From: an uncultured Prevotellaceae bacterium
GTDB taxonomy: Bacteria > Bacteroidota > Bacteroidia > Bacteroidales > Bacteroidaceae
Direction: 5' to 3'
Length of the DNA stretch: 64,000 bases
Assembly (NCBI GenBank): GCA_902800495.1
Contig: CADCET010000021.1
Location: 75,247 to 139,246 of the forward strand
The notes under the pieces were generated by a model. It made no database searches. It worked only from the letters and a program-made list of their open reading frames with translations, and had not been told where the DNA came from. How positions within the stretch are numbered: the stretch's first letter is position 1; each line of letters starts with the position of its first letter. Below, in pieces: positions 42,307 to 51,268 of this stretch. A program made the position numbers and the translations under genes.

Positions 42307-44400
42307 ATGGAAATTAAAAACTTTACCATTACGAAGCGAGATGGATCAAAAGACCGCTTCTCGCTTGATAAGATTATGAACGCCATTGTTAAAGCGTTCG
42401 AGAGTGTTGACGAGCCGACGGACTTAGGGGCTATCTCTAAGATTCTCAGCCATTTGGATATTAAGGACGACATTACCGTTGAGGATATCCAGAACCAGGT
42501 TGAGGAGGCTCTGATGAAGGAAGGCTACTATAAGGTGGCCAAATCGTTTATGCTCTACCGCCAGCAGCATACCGAGGATCGCGAGACTTTGGAGAAGATG
42601 ATGTTCTTGTCGGAATACATGGAGTCGGTGAATGCAGCGACTGGCTCAAAGTATGACGCCAATGCCAACGTGGAGCACAAAAATATTGCGACGCTGATAG
42701 GTGAGCTTCCCAAATCGAACTTCATCCGCTTGAACCGCCGTCTGCTGACGGAGCGCATTAAGAAGATGTACGGCAAGCAACTGGCCGATGAATACATCGA
42801 CCTGCTGACTCACCACTTTATATATAAGAATGACGAGACGAGCTTGGCTAACTACTGCGCCTCGATCACGATGTATCCTTGGCTCATCGGCGGTACGGTG
42901 GCCATCGGCGGCAATTCGACAGCACCGACGAACCTGAAGTCGTTTGCCGGCGGATTCGTCAACATGGTGTTTATGGTCAGTTCAATGCTGAGCGGCGCTT
43001 GTGCTACGCCAGAGTTCCTGATGTATATGAACTACTTCATCGGCAAGGAGTACGGCCTGGACTACTGGAAGCATCCCGAGCAGCAGGCCGACCTGAGCCT
43101 GAAGAAGCGCACCATCGACAAGATCATTACCGACTACTTCGAGCAGATCGTCTATACGCTGAACCAACCGACAGGTGCCCGCAACTATCAGGCCGTGTTC
43201 TGGAACATAGCCTATTACGACCGCTACTATTTCGAGTCGATTTTCGGCGATTTCTACTTCCCCGATGGTTCTAAGCCCGACTGGGACGGTCTGTCGTGGC
43301 TGCAGAAGCGCTTTATGAAGTGGTTCAACAAGGAGCGCACGAAGACCATGCTGACCTTCCCCGTCGAGACGATGGCGCTGCTCACCGACGAGAACGGCGA
43401 CTGCAAGGATCCGGAGTGGGGCGAGTTTACGGCCGAGATGTACTCTGAGGGTCACTCGTTCTTCACCTATATGAGCGATAATGCCGACTCGCTGTCGTCA
43501 TGCTGCCGTCTGAGGAATGAGATTACCGACAACGGCTTCAGCTATACCCTCGGTGCCGGCGGTGTGTCGACCGGTTCTAAGTCGGTGTTGACCATTAACC
43601 TGAACCGCTGCGTCCAGTATGCCGTGAACCACAAGAAGGACTATCTGGAGTATCTTGGCGGTATCATCGACCTGTGCCACAAGGTGCAGACGGCCTACAA
43701 CGAGAACTTGAAGGAACTGCAGGCCCACGGTATGCTGCCGCTGTTCGACGCCGGCTATATCAACATCAACCGCCAGTATCTGACCATCGGCATCAACGGT
43801 CTGGTGGAGGCTGCAGAGTTCATGGGTCTGAAGATTACGCCGAACGACGACTACCAGCACTTCGTTCAGGGCATCCTGGGGCTGATTGAGAAGTACAACC
43901 AGAAATACCGCACGAAGGAACTGATGTTCAACTGCGAGATGATTCCTGCCGAGAACGTTGGCGTGAAGCACGCCAAGTGGGACCGCGAGGACGGCTACTT
44001 CGTGCCCCGCGACTGCTACAACTCCTACTTCTACGTCGTCGAGGACGACTCGCTGTCGGTCATCGACAAGTTCAAGCTCCACGGCCGTCCCTATATTGAG
44101 CACCTCACCGGCGGTTCCGCCTTGCACATGAACCTTGACGAACACCTGTCGAAGCAGCAGTATCTGCAACTCCTGAAGGTGGCCGCCAAGGAGGGTTGCA
44201 ACTACTTCACGTTCAATATTCCGAACACCATCTGCAACGAGTGTGGCACCATCGACAAGCGCTACCTCAAGGAGTGCCCCCACTGCCACTCTCACAACGT
44301 TGACTACATGACCCGTATCATCGGCTATCTGAAGCGTGTCAGCAACTTCTCGCAGCCGCGACAGGAGGAGGCCTCGAGGAGATATTACGCGCATGCGTAA
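42307..44400 (+). CDS. nrdD: Anaerobic ribonucleoside-triphosphate reductase, large subunit
   Basis: NrdD makes deoxyribonucleotides without oxygen using a glycyl radical. The 697-residue protein has an N-terminal ATP-cone (KRDGSKDRFSLDKIMNAIVKAFE, about 8-95). The central barrel has thiyl-radical cysteines (SSCCRLR region), and the C-terminal zinc site CNECGTIDKRYLKECPHC is followed by the glycyl-radical loop RIIGYLKRVSNFSQ. All parts are intact. nrdG follows after 36 bases. Confidence 0.96.
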   Translation: MEIKNFTITKRDGSKDRFSLDKIMNAIVKAFESVDEPTDLGAISKILSHLDIKDDITVEDIQNQVEEALMKEGYYKVAKSFMLYRQQHTEDRETLEKMMFLSEYMESVNAATGSKYDANANVEHKNIATLIGELPKSNFIRLNRRLLTERIKKMYGKQLADEYIDLLTHHFIYKNDETSLANYCASITMYPWLIGGTVAIGGNSTAPTNLKSFAGGFVNMVFMVSSMLSGACATPEFLMYMNYFIGKEYGLDYWKHPEQQADLSLKKRTIDKIITDYFEQIVYTLNQPTGARNYQAVFWNIAYYDRYYFESIFGDFYFPDGSKPDWDGLSWLQKRFMKWFNKERTKTMLTFPVETMALLTDENGDCKDPEWGEFTAEMYSEGHSFFTYMSDNADSLSSCCRLRNEITDNGFSYTLGAGGVSTGSKSVLTINLNRCVQYAVNHKKDYLEYLGGIIDLCHKVQTAYNENLKELQAHGMLPLFDAGYININRQYLTIGINGLVEAAEFMGLKITPNDDYQHFVQGILGLIEKYNQKYRTKELMFNCEMIPAENVGVKHAKWDREDGYFVPRDCYNSYFYVVEDDSLSVIDKFKLHGRPYIEHLTGGSALHMNLDEHLSKQQYLQLLKVAAKEGCNYFTFNIPNTICNECGTIDKRYLKECPHCHSHNVDYMTRIIGYLKRVSNFSQPRQEEASRRYYAHA

Positions 44401-44403
44401 TAT

Positions 44404-44436
44404 CTCAAATGAGAAATGAGGAATGAGAAGTGAGAA
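44404..44436. repeat. Heptad microrepeat before nrdG
   Basis: AATGAGA, AATGAGG, AATGAGA and AGTGAGA run in tandem right up to the nrdG ATG, filling the translation initiation region. Confidence 0.75.
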
Positions 44437-44919
44437 ATGCTGAAATACGTCAATACTGATGTCGTCTTCCAGGAGATTCCCGATGAGGTGACGCTGGCCA
44501 TCAACATATCGAACTGTCCCTGCCACTGTCCGGGATGTCATAGCCAGTACCTGTGGGACGACATAGGACTCCCTTTGGATACCGAGGCTGTCGATGCGTT
44601 CGTCAGCCGCCTGTCGTCCGACATCACCTGTATTGCCTTTATGGGCGGTGATGCCGATCCGAAGGGTGTCAATATGCTTGCACAATACGTCCATGAAGAA
44701 TACCCGGAGTTGAAGGTAGCGTGGTACACGGGACGCCTCCGTGTCCCCGCTATCGTCAACAAGGCCGACTTTGACTATATCAAGGTCGGCCCTTACATTC
44801 GCCATTTAGGTCCGCTGAAGTCGCCGTCAACCAACCAGCGTATGTATCGCCAGCAGGACGACGGCACGTTCGAGGATATCACCTATAGGTTCTGGAGGGG
44901 TGAAACAGAAAAAGGATAG
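44437..44919 (+). CDS. nrdG: Anaerobic ribonucleotide reductase activating protein
   Basis: NrdG is the radical SAM enzyme that installs the glycyl radical on NrdD. The 160-residue protein has the CxxxCxxC cluster motif in NISNCPCHCPGCHS, then FMGGDADP (SAM-binding GGD/E-like) and WYTGR. It lacks the strong SD that would help initiation; the start is preceded directly by a heptad microrepeat. The stop codon lies in the stem of the terminator. Confidence 0.95.
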   Translation: MLKYVNTDVVFQEIPDEVTLAINISNCPCHCPGCHSQYLWDDIGLPLDTEAVDAFVSRLSSDITCIAFMGGDADPKGVNMLAQYVHEEYPELKVAWYTGRLRVPAIVNKADFDYIKVGPYIRHLGPLKSPSTNQRMYRQQDDGTFEDITYRFWRGETEKG

Positions 44920-44940
44920 GCGGCTTGCCTATCCTTTTTT
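44909..44940. terminator. Bidirectional terminator between nrdG and tRNA-Thr
   Basis: AAAAGGATAGGC and GCCTATCCTTTT pair around GGCTT with flanking A and T runs, serving both convergent genes. Confidence 0.9.
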
Positions 44941-44943
44941 CTG

Positions 44944-45017
44944 AGCCTCTTGTCGGATTCGAACCAACGACCCCGAGATTACAAATCACGTGCTCTGGCC
45001 AACTGAGCTAAAGAGGC
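44944..45017 (-). tRNA. tRNA-Thr (anticodon TGT)
   Basis: On the minus strand GCCTCTT pairs with AAGAGGC. The anticodon loop TTTGTAA gives TGT, and the T-arm has TTCGAAT. The anticodon stem CGTGA/TCTCG has one T-T mismatch. CCA is not encoded. Confidence 0.92.
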
Positions 45018-45138
45018 GGGTGAGCCAGCGGTCTGCATCGCGCCGCTACAACCAAGTACCTTTGCTACGTTCCCGTCCTGGAGGATTCCTCAGGAGCTGG
45101 CCGTACAGGACTGGCTCATGTTTCGCTAAAAGCGGGTG
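45018..45138 (-). ncRNA. Structured leader of tRNA-Thr
   Basis: The promoter TACCTTTG (minus, 45139-45146) lies about 120 bases before the tRNA. The leader has TGAGCCAG pairing with CTGGCTCA across 45020-45118 and a TCCTgGAGG/CCTCaGGA hairpin inside. It may be just a precursor processed by RNase P, or may hold a small RNA. Confidence 0.35.
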
Positions 45139-45146
45139 CAAAGGTA
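45139..45146 (-). promoter_or_regulatory. -7 promoter element for tRNA-Thr
   Basis: TACCTTTG on the minus strand. Confidence 0.65.
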
Positions 45147-45231
45147 CAATAAAAAAGTGGAATGTGGAAGTCGTTTGCTTGAAAGTTTCGTTTTTTAACG
45201 ATATTTTAGATTGCAAATGGTTTTTTCTTCG

Positions 45232-45239
45232 TACCTTTG
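45232..45239 (+). promoter_or_regulatory. -7 promoter element, near-leaderless AraC gene
   Basis: TACCTTTG ends 5 bases before the ATG. Confidence 0.65.
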
Positions 45240-45244
45240 CAGGC

Positions 45245-46393
45245 ATGATAGAGCAAATTATCATTTCAATGCCCATGTTTGTGTGTGGCGTGCTGGCCTT
45301 GGAGTTGGTCTTCAGCCTTGTCAAGCACCGCGATGTCGCCAGGGCATGGCTGCTGGCGTGGGCTGTTACGGCAACAGTTCTCTATGCCTGTCATTTCGTC
45401 TACTTCCAGCGCCTGACATCATGGCTGCCCCTGACCGACAGCGTCTATGCCGTATGCAATATGGCCGTCTATCCGCTATACCTTATATATTTATACGTGA
45501 TGACCGACGAGCGCCGCCCTGGCTTGTCGTTGCGGCTGACGCTTGCGGCGTACGTCGGGCTGACGGTGATTGGCGGCGGTGCCGTAGCCGTTCTCTACAG
45601 TCAGATGTCGGCCGACGAGCTGCAGCAGTTCATCACGCACTATCTCTATCATACAGACCGTTCGTTGCTGACCGGACTGCCTGTCGTCCAGGCTATTGTT
45701 CACGATGTGTGTAAGATTGTTTTCGCTTTTGGCGTCATACTGTCAGTCGTCATCGGCGGTAAGCGGCTGAAGCGCTATAACCTGATGGTCGACCAGTTGT
45801 ATGCTGATACCGACGACCGCTCGCTTCGCGTATTGACGACGATGCTCGTCTGCTTCTTAGTGACAGCCGTCTTGTCGCTGATTGCCAATGCCATTGGTCG
45901 CCAGTGGTTTATGCCCGACGACCGTCTGGGGCTGGTGTGCCTCTCGCTCACGTCGGTGGCCTTCTCCGTGATGCTCTGTGGTGTTGGCCTCATAGGTTTG
46001 CAACAGCAGTTCAGCGTGGCCGACATAGATGTCGAGAGCTTGACAAACGACCCCATACCATCGCGAAGCGACCGTCTGCAGACGGTTGCCGACGACTTTG
46101 TGGCGCTGATGGACGGTGAGCAGCTTTACCTGCAGCCCGACCTGCGGTTAGACACCGTTGTAAAGAAGATGAATACCAACCGCACCTATCTGCTGCAGGC
46201 ATTGTCCGGACAGTTGGGTGTTACGTTTACTGAATACGTCAACCGCCGCCGCATCGAGCACGCCTGCCGCCTGATGGAGCGCCAGCCGGGAATGAGGCGT
46301 CTGGATGTAGCTACCGCCTGCGGCTACAGTTCGTTAGTCACGTTCTATCGGAATTACAAGAAGTATGCCGTCGGCGGGGTTGATTTAACTTAA
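45245..46393 (+). CDS. Membrane-embedded AraC-family regulator
   Basis: The 382-residue protein has about seven hydrophobic helices in residues 5-275, followed by a cytosolic AraC HTH domain. The HTH shows LRLDTVVKKMNTNRTYLLQALSGQLGVTFTEYVNRRRIEHAC and then RLDVATACGYSSLVTFYRNYKK. This 7TM-AraC layout is common in Bacteroidota; the signal and targets are unknown. The frame is open further upstream across the tRNA leader, but ATG 45245 follows the promoter directly and starts the first helix. Confidence 0.88.
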   Translation: MIEQIIISMPMFVCGVLALELVFSLVKHRDVARAWLLAWAVTATVLYACHFVYFQRLTSWLPLTDSVYAVCNMAVYPLYLIYLYVMTDERRPGLSLRLTLAAYVGLTVIGGGAVAVLYSQMSADELQQFITHYLYHTDRSLLTGLPVVQAIVHDVCKIVFAFGVILSVVIGGKRLKRYNLMVDQLYADTDDRSLRVLTTMLVCFLVTAVLSLIANAIGRQWFMPDDRLGLVCLSLTSVAFSVMLCGVGLIGLQQQFSVADIDVESLTNDPIPSRSDRLQTVADDFVALMDGEQLYLQPDLRLDTVVKKMNTNRTYLLQALSGQLGVTFTEYVNRRRIEHACRLMERQPGMRRLDVATACGYSSLVTFYRNYKKYAVGGVDLT

Positions 46394-46431
46394 TTTTAAG
46401 CAGTTTTGGCCGTTATATGGCAGAAAATACG

Positions 46432-46439
46432 TAATTTTG
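46432..46439 (+). promoter_or_regulatory. -7 promoter element for the DUF4199-GT2 operon
   Basis: TAATTTTG, 37 bases before the chosen TTG start. Confidence 0.65.
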
Positions 46440-46476
46440 CAGCCGAAATTTGCATATAGTTAAATACGAGAGAGTT

Positions 46477-47004
46477 TTGACACCAGCAGAATATGTCCAG
46501 TTGAAAGCCTTCGCCCGCATTGACGGTGCGAGGCTGGCTTTGTTATGGGTAGCCAGTTTCACCTGCTACATCGTAGGCATTGCCAATCCGCTTTATGGTA
46601 TGGTGGCGTTGGTGCTGATGGTTACTACACCATTCTTTGTGAGCCGTCGGCTGATGAAGTTCCGCGACGAAGGTCTGGGCGGCACCATCTCTTTCGGACG
46701 CGGGTGGGGCTATTCTCTTTACACCTTCTTCTATGCCTCGATTCTGTTGGCTTTAGCGCAGTATGTGTATTTCGCATACATCGACCAGGGCTACCTGATG
46801 CAGTCGTTCTCTCAGGCCCTCACGTCGGCAGAGGCCCGACAGATGATTGAGCAGTACGGCATGCAGCAGGCTATCGAGGAGAGTCTGGAGCAGTTTGGCC
46901 GGATGCGCCCCATCGACTATGTCCTGAACATCTTGACCGTGAATATTATGATTGGAGCAGTCTTGGCGCTGCCTATTGCTGCGTTTATTAAGAAATTGAA
47001 ATAA
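46477..47004 (+). CDS. DUF4199-type membrane protein
   Basis: The 175-residue protein reads (M)TPAEYVQLKAFARIDGARLALLW and has four membrane helices (about 15-35, 38-55, 70-92, 145-170). It fits DUF4199 proteins of Bacteroidota, which often precede a GT2 transferase as here; its function is unknown. The start is TTG 46477; an in-frame TTG at 46450 is also possible. The stop overlaps the next ATG by one base (TAATG). Confidence 0.78.
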   Translation: MTPAEYVQLKAFARIDGARLALLWVASFTCYIVGIANPLYGMVALVLMVTTPFFVSRRLMKFRDEGLGGTISFGRGWGYSLYTFFYASILLALAQYVYFAYIDQGYLMQSFSQALTSAEARQMIEQYGMQQAIEESLEQFGRMRPIDYVLNILTVNIMIGAVLALPIAAFIKKLK

Positions 47005-47960
47005 TGGATATATCAGTAGTTATACCTCTATATAATGAGGACGAATCGATTCCCGAGCTCTACGCATGGATAGAGCGCGTGATGAAAGAGAACAAGTTCA
47101 CGTACGAAGTCATCTTCATCAACGATGGCTCCACCGACCGCTCGTGGGAGATTATCGAGGAGCTCCACCAGCGTGAGCCCGAGGTGGTGCGTGGCATCAA
47201 GTTCCGCCGCAACTACGGCAAGAGTCCCGCTTTGTACTGCGGTTTCGAGCAGGCTCAGGGCGACGTTGTCATCACAATGGATGCCGACCTGCAGGACTCG
47301 CCCGACGAGATTCCCGGCCTGTACCACATGATCATGGACGAGGGCTACGACCTCGTGAGCGGCTATAAGCAGAAGCGCTATGACCCACTGTCGAAGACGC
47401 TGCCCACGAAACTCTTCAACGCTACGGCGCGAAAGGTGAGCGGCATCAAGAACCTGCACGACTTCAACTGCGGACTTAAAGCCTATCGCAAGGCTGTTGT
47501 CAAGAATATCGAGGTCTACGGCGAGATGCACCGCTACATTCCCTATCTGGCCAAGCAGGCCGGCTTCGACCGCATCGGCGAGAAGGTGGTTCACCACCAG
47601 GCCCGCAAGTACGGCCAGTCGAAGTTCATGGGGCTTAACCGCTTCGTCAACGGCTATCTCGACCTGCTGACATTGTGGTTCCTCTCAACGTTTGGCAAGA
47701 AGCCGATGCATGTCTTCGGCTTCCTTGGAACAATCATGTTCTTCATAGGTTTCGTTGCAGCCTTTGTCATCGGTGTCGGAAAACTGTGGTGTCTGGCTAA
47801 CGACATCCCCCAGCGCTTGGTGACCGACTCGCCTTACTTCTATATAGCCCTGACGATGATGATTATCGGCACCCAGCTGTTCTTGACGGGCTTCGTCGCC
47901 GACCTTGTCAGCCGTTCGTCGGCCGGTCGTAATGACTATCAGGTAGAGGAGACGTTATGA
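47004..47960 (+). CDS. Membrane GT2 glycosyltransferase, GtrB/DPM1-like
   Basis: The 318-residue protein has an N-terminal GT-A domain (DISVVIPLYNEDESIPEL, INDGSTDRSWEII, MDADLQDSPDEIP with DxD). Two C-terminal membrane helices follow (about 235-260 and 275-300). Such enzymes load a sugar onto undecaprenyl phosphate for periplasmic glycan decoration. It sits between DUF4199 and DUF6452 genes, with a 4-base overlap to the latter. Confidence 0.92.
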   Translation: MDISVVIPLYNEDESIPELYAWIERVMKENKFTYEVIFINDGSTDRSWEIIEELHQREPEVVRGIKFRRNYGKSPALYCGFEQAQGDVVITMDADLQDSPDEIPGLYHMIMDEGYDLVSGYKQKRYDPLSKTLPTKLFNATARKVSGIKNLHDFNCGLKAYRKAVVKNIEVYGEMHRYIPYLAKQAGFDRIGEKVVHHQARKYGQSKFMGLNRFVNGYLDLLTLWFLSTFGKKPMHVFGFLGTIMFFIGFVAAFVIGVGKLWCLANDIPQRLVTDSPYFYIALTMMIIGTQLFLTGFVADLVSRSSAGRNDYQVEETL

Positions 47961-48442
47961 AACGGACGCCGTTGTTGATATTGCTCGTGGTGGGGCTGTT
48001 GAGTGCCTGCGTTAGCATCGATTGTCCTATCGACAATGTGGTGCGCACGTATTATGAGCTGAAGACCCCAGCAGCCACCGCCGATACGCTTAAAGACACT
48101 CTGACCATCGTCAGCCACCGTGTTGACGGTACTGACACCTTGCTGCTCAACAAGGGCTACGCGATTACCAAGTTCAATCTTCACGTAGGACATGCCAATC
48201 AGGAAGATACGCTCTACTTCCGTTTCAGCAACGGCGCTTACAAGGCTACAGACACCGTATGGGTCAGGAAGGAGAATTATCCTCACTTCGAGTCGGTTGA
48301 CTGCGCTGGCACCTTCTTCCACCAGATAACTGGCATCAGCACGACCCACCACGCGATAGACTCCATTGTTATTAACTACACGTCAGTGACTTATGATACA
48401 TCGCCCGTACATTTCTACCTGTATCTCAAGAAGCGTCATTAG
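47957..48442 (+). CDS. DUF6452-type lipoprotein
   Basis: The 161-residue protein has a lipobox (LLSACVS, Cys 18) and a beta-rich body. It matches the DUF6452 lipoprotein group that in this phylum precedes a DUF6048 gene. Function unknown; probably in the outer membrane. It overlaps the GT2 gene by ATGA and the next gene by 50 bases. Confidence 0.78.
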   Translation: MKRTPLLILLVVGLLSACVSIDCPIDNVVRTYYELKTPAATADTLKDTLTIVSHRVDGTDTLLLNKGYAITKFNLHVGHANQEDTLYFRFSNGAYKATDTVWVRKENYPHFESVDCAGTFFHQITGISTTHHAIDSIVINYTSVTYDTSPVHFYLYLKKRH

Positions 48443-49085
48443 CATCTTTGTGCTGATGCTGGCAGCATTGCCGGCAGAGGGGCAAAAACTGTTCAAGCTT
48501 GAGAAGGATTCCATTCCGCTGATGCGAGGCTTTCAGGTCTCTTTCGATCTGGTGGGTGCCGCCCAGATGATGCTGAGCGACTACGGGCAGTATGAAGGAG
48601 CGCTGCGCCTGAACCTGCACGACCAGTGGTTCCCCGTCTTCGAGTTAGGCATAGGCAAGGCTAACCACGAGGACGACGAGGTGACGGACTTGTCGTATAA
48701 GACGTCGGCTCCCTATTTCCGCGTGGGCGTCGATTTCAACCTGCTCAAGAAGAAGCATCAGGCCAACCGCCTGTTCGCTGGCTTCCGCTATGCCTATACG
48801 TCGTATAAGGTTGATGTGTGGAATAGTAAGTTCACCGACCCCGTCTGGAAATGGCCCGTACAATACGAAATCCGCGATGCGAATTGCTATCAGCATTGGG
48901 CAGAGGTCGTCTTCGGCCTTGATGCCCAGATCTGGGGACCTGCCCATTTGGGCTGGAGCGTCCGCTACCGTCAGCGGCTGTCGCACAACGAGGAGTATCT
49001 GGGCAGCTCGTGGTATGTGCCGGGCTATGGCACTCAGGACACGTCGAACATCGGCGCTACGTTTAATGTAATCATTGATATATGA
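48393..49085 (+). CDS. DUF6048-type outer-membrane protein
   Basis: The 230-residue protein has a hydrophobic signal-like segment (about 10-30, ending EGQ) and an amphipathic beta-strand pattern (YFRVGVDFNLL, LGWSVRYRQRLS, GATFNVIIDI), as in barrel proteins. It fits DUF6048. Its start lies 50 bases inside the DUF6452 gene, so the two are translationally coupled and probably work together. Confidence 0.75.
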   Translation: MIHRPYISTCISRSVISIFVLMLAALPAEGQKLFKLEKDSIPLMRGFQVSFDLVGAAQMMLSDYGQYEGALRLNLHDQWFPVFELGIGKANHEDDEVTDLSYKTSAPYFRVGVDFNLLKKKHQANRLFAGFRYAYTSYKVDVWNSKFTDPVWKWPVQYEIRDANCYQHWAEVVFGLDAQIWGPAHLGWSVRYRQRLSHNEEYLGSSWYVPGYGTQDTSNIGATFNVIIDI

Positions 49086-50056
49086 TGGACGAGAAACAGA
49101 AGAAACGCCTCCTCTGGCAGGTGCCTTTCCTGGCGCTGCTGATTGTGGGTACCGTCCTGATTATCCGCCAGCAGCAGTCGATGCCTTACCAGCACGACGA
49201 GGGTTTTGTATTCGGCACGGTCTACAGCATCACCTACCAGTCGTCCGATAACCTGAAGGTCGACATCGAGGCCGAACTGCAGAAAGTCGACGACGAGTTC
49301 TCGATGTTCAACGAGCGCTCGACGGTGGCCCGCATCAATCGTGGCGAGACGGTTCAGAAGAGTGATATGTTCAACGAGGTCTTCGAACTGGCCCAGACCG
49401 TCAACCGCGAGACCAACGGCGCTTTCGACATCACCGTTGCGCCGCTTGTCAACGCCTGGGGTTTCGGCTTTAAGCACGAGTCGATGCCCACCCGCCAGCA
49501 GGTCGACTCCTTGCTGAAGGTACGTGACCAGTACGACTTCTCGGCTATTGCCAAAGGCTACGGCTCCGATGTTGTCGCCCGTCTGCTGCGCAAGCGTGGC
49601 GTTCAGAACTTCATGGTCGAGATAGGTGGTGAGATTGTCACTCAGGGCATCAGCGAGCGCCGCCTTCCGTGGAAGATTGGCGTCACCAAGCCTACCGACG
49701 ATTCGCTCTCTGTCAGCGGTGAACTGCAGACGGTGCTCAACATCACCGATGTGGCGATGGCCACCAGCGGCAACTACCGCAACTTCTACTATAAGGGCGG
49801 ACGTAAGTATGCCCACACCATCGACCCCAAGACGGGCTATCCCGTCCAGCACTCCTTGCTCTCTGCCACCGTTTTGGCCAAGAGCTGTGCGGTGGCCGAT
49901 GCCTACGCCACGTCGTTTATGGTGATGGGTGTCGAGCGTGCCAAAGAGCTGTTGGAGCGTCATCCCGAACTGATGGTCTACTTCATCTACGCCAAGCCCG
50001 ACGGCACCAACGGCGTGTGGTTCTCGCCATCGTTGAAAAGCAAGATAGCCGACTGA
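49082..50056 (+). CDS. apbE: FAD:protein FMN transferase
   Basis: ApbE attaches FMN to threonines of Nqr/Rnf-type proteins in the periplasm. The 324-residue protein has an N-terminal membrane anchor (about 10-28). Family motifs include DDEFSMFNERSTVARIN, NGAFDITVAPLVNAWGFG, ISAIAKGYG-like FSAIAKGYGSD, VEIGGEI and AHTIDPKTGYPV, with the metal-site Asp/Thr in ADAYATSFMVMG. The start ATGATG overlaps the DUF6048 stop. Confidence 0.95.
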   Translation: MMDEKQKKRLLWQVPFLALLIVGTVLIIRQQQSMPYQHDEGFVFGTVYSITYQSSDNLKVDIEAELQKVDDEFSMFNERSTVARINRGETVQKSDMFNEVFELAQTVNRETNGAFDITVAPLVNAWGFGFKHESMPTRQQVDSLLKVRDQYDFSAIAKGYGSDVVARLLRKRGVQNFMVEIGGEIVTQGISERRLPWKIGVTKPTDDSLSVSGELQTVLNITDVAMATSGNYRNFYYKGGRKYAHTIDPKTGYPVQHSLLSATVLAKSCAVADAYATSFMVMGVERAKELLERHPELMVYFIYAKPDGTNGVWFSPSLKSKIAD

Positions 50057-50063
50057 CACCGCT

Positions 50064-50738
50064 ATGCCACTTCTTCAGCTCTACGACCAGCTCCTGCAGT
50101 TCGCCCTGTTTCAGGGCATGAGCCGCGACGATCTTGCTCAGGTGGCGGGCCACACGAAGTTCGGCTTCCATAAGCTGTCGGCAGGACAGACGGTCGTGGC
50201 TGCCGACGACCCTTGTACGCAGCTCTTCTTCCTCCTTTCTGGTACGCTGCAGGTGGAAACCTTTTCCGACGACCGTTCCTATAGCGTCGTCGAAGAGCTG
50301 ACGGCGCCTTACCTGCTGCAGCCCGAGGCCATCTTCGGCTATCACCAGCGCTTCACCCATACGTTCAAGACCAGCACCGAGTGCCGGTTCATCACGCTCG
50401 ACAAACCCGAGGTGATGCGCCTCTTCGAGCAGTTTCTCGTCTTCCGCCTGAACCTCCTCAACATCTACGCCACCCAGAGTCAGAAGCGTCAGCAGCAGTT
50501 GTGGCACCGCTATCCTGAGACGCTGACGCAGCGCATCGTCCGTTTCCTCAGTCAGCGCTGTCTTTATCCCGCTGGTCCAAAGACGTTCCATATCCTGATG
50601 ACGCGTCTGGCCGACGAGGTGGGCGACAGTCGTCTCGACGTCAGCCGCGCCCTCAACCAGCTGCAGCACGACGGCCTCCTTCAGCTCCATCGTGGCCGCA
50701 TCGAGATACCGCAGATGGAGAATCTGCTGATGCAGTAA
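50064..50738 (+). CDS. Crp/Fnr-family transcriptional regulator
   Basis: The 224-residue protein has an N-terminal cyclic-nucleotide-binding-like domain (about 15-125: LSAGQTVVAADDPCTQLFFLLSGTLQVE). A C-terminal winged helix follows (about 150-215: LADEVGDSRLDVSRALNQLQHDGLLQLHRGRIEI). No Fe-S cysteine cluster typical of Fnr is visible, so the ligand is unknown. It is the last gene of the cluster, 7 bases after apbE. Confidence 0.9.
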   Translation: MPLLQLYDQLLQFALFQGMSRDDLAQVAGHTKFGFHKLSAGQTVVAADDPCTQLFFLLSGTLQVETFSDDRSYSVVEELTAPYLLQPEAIFGYHQRFTHTFKTSTECRFITLDKPEVMRLFEQFLVFRLNLLNIYATQSQKRQQQLWHRYPETLTQRIVRFLSQRCLYPAGPKTFHILMTRLADEVGDSRLDVSRALNQLQHDGLLQLHRGRIEIPQMENLLMQ

Positions 50739-51156
50739 AAGTTTTTGCGGTCATTTGGTTAATGGTCATTCTCTTAATGTCTCTTCGATAATCTCACCTT
50801 CATCGACGGCAACAGCGACTACTGCCACATCGTAGCCCTGCACATCAGCAAGAGCCTCTGATTCGTCAAGCTGTCGGGTCTGTTTTTTATGGCAATACTG
50901 GCAATAACCGCCGTTTCACAACCCTTCTACTTCCGAAATATAAGGGATTAATTGTCAAAGATCGCTTTGTGTCCGTTCGGCTGTCGACGCATGGCTGTCG
51001 GATAGACTGCTGACGCGCCAGGGGATTGCACCGAAGTTTGCAACCAGATGATGGTCGCCCGTATTTTGGCAGTCAGAACAGCAGCCGTTTCCGACGAGGA
51101 ATCCTAAACTGTCAAGTGGCTGATTGTCAGTGCTGTATAGGCCGCTCTGATGTTTG

Positions 51157-51225
51157 CCGTCTCTTGATGTCTTTCGTCCTTCTTGTCTCTCGCCTTTCGT
51201 CCATCGCGTCTCTCGCCTTTCGTCC
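51157..51225. repeat. Three 23-bp direct repeats
   Basis: Units at 51157, 51180 and 51203 end in CTTTCGTCC; the last two share TCTCTCGCCTTTCGTCC exactly. Confidence 0.75.
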
Positions 51226-51268
51226 TTTTGCGTGCGTGTGCACACGCTTCAGTCGAATGGCGAAAGTT

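Noticed and set aside
50955-51245. 96-codon minus-strand ORF
   Set aside because: It is built partly of the 23-bp repeats, has no promoter or recognisable domain, and is probably chance.
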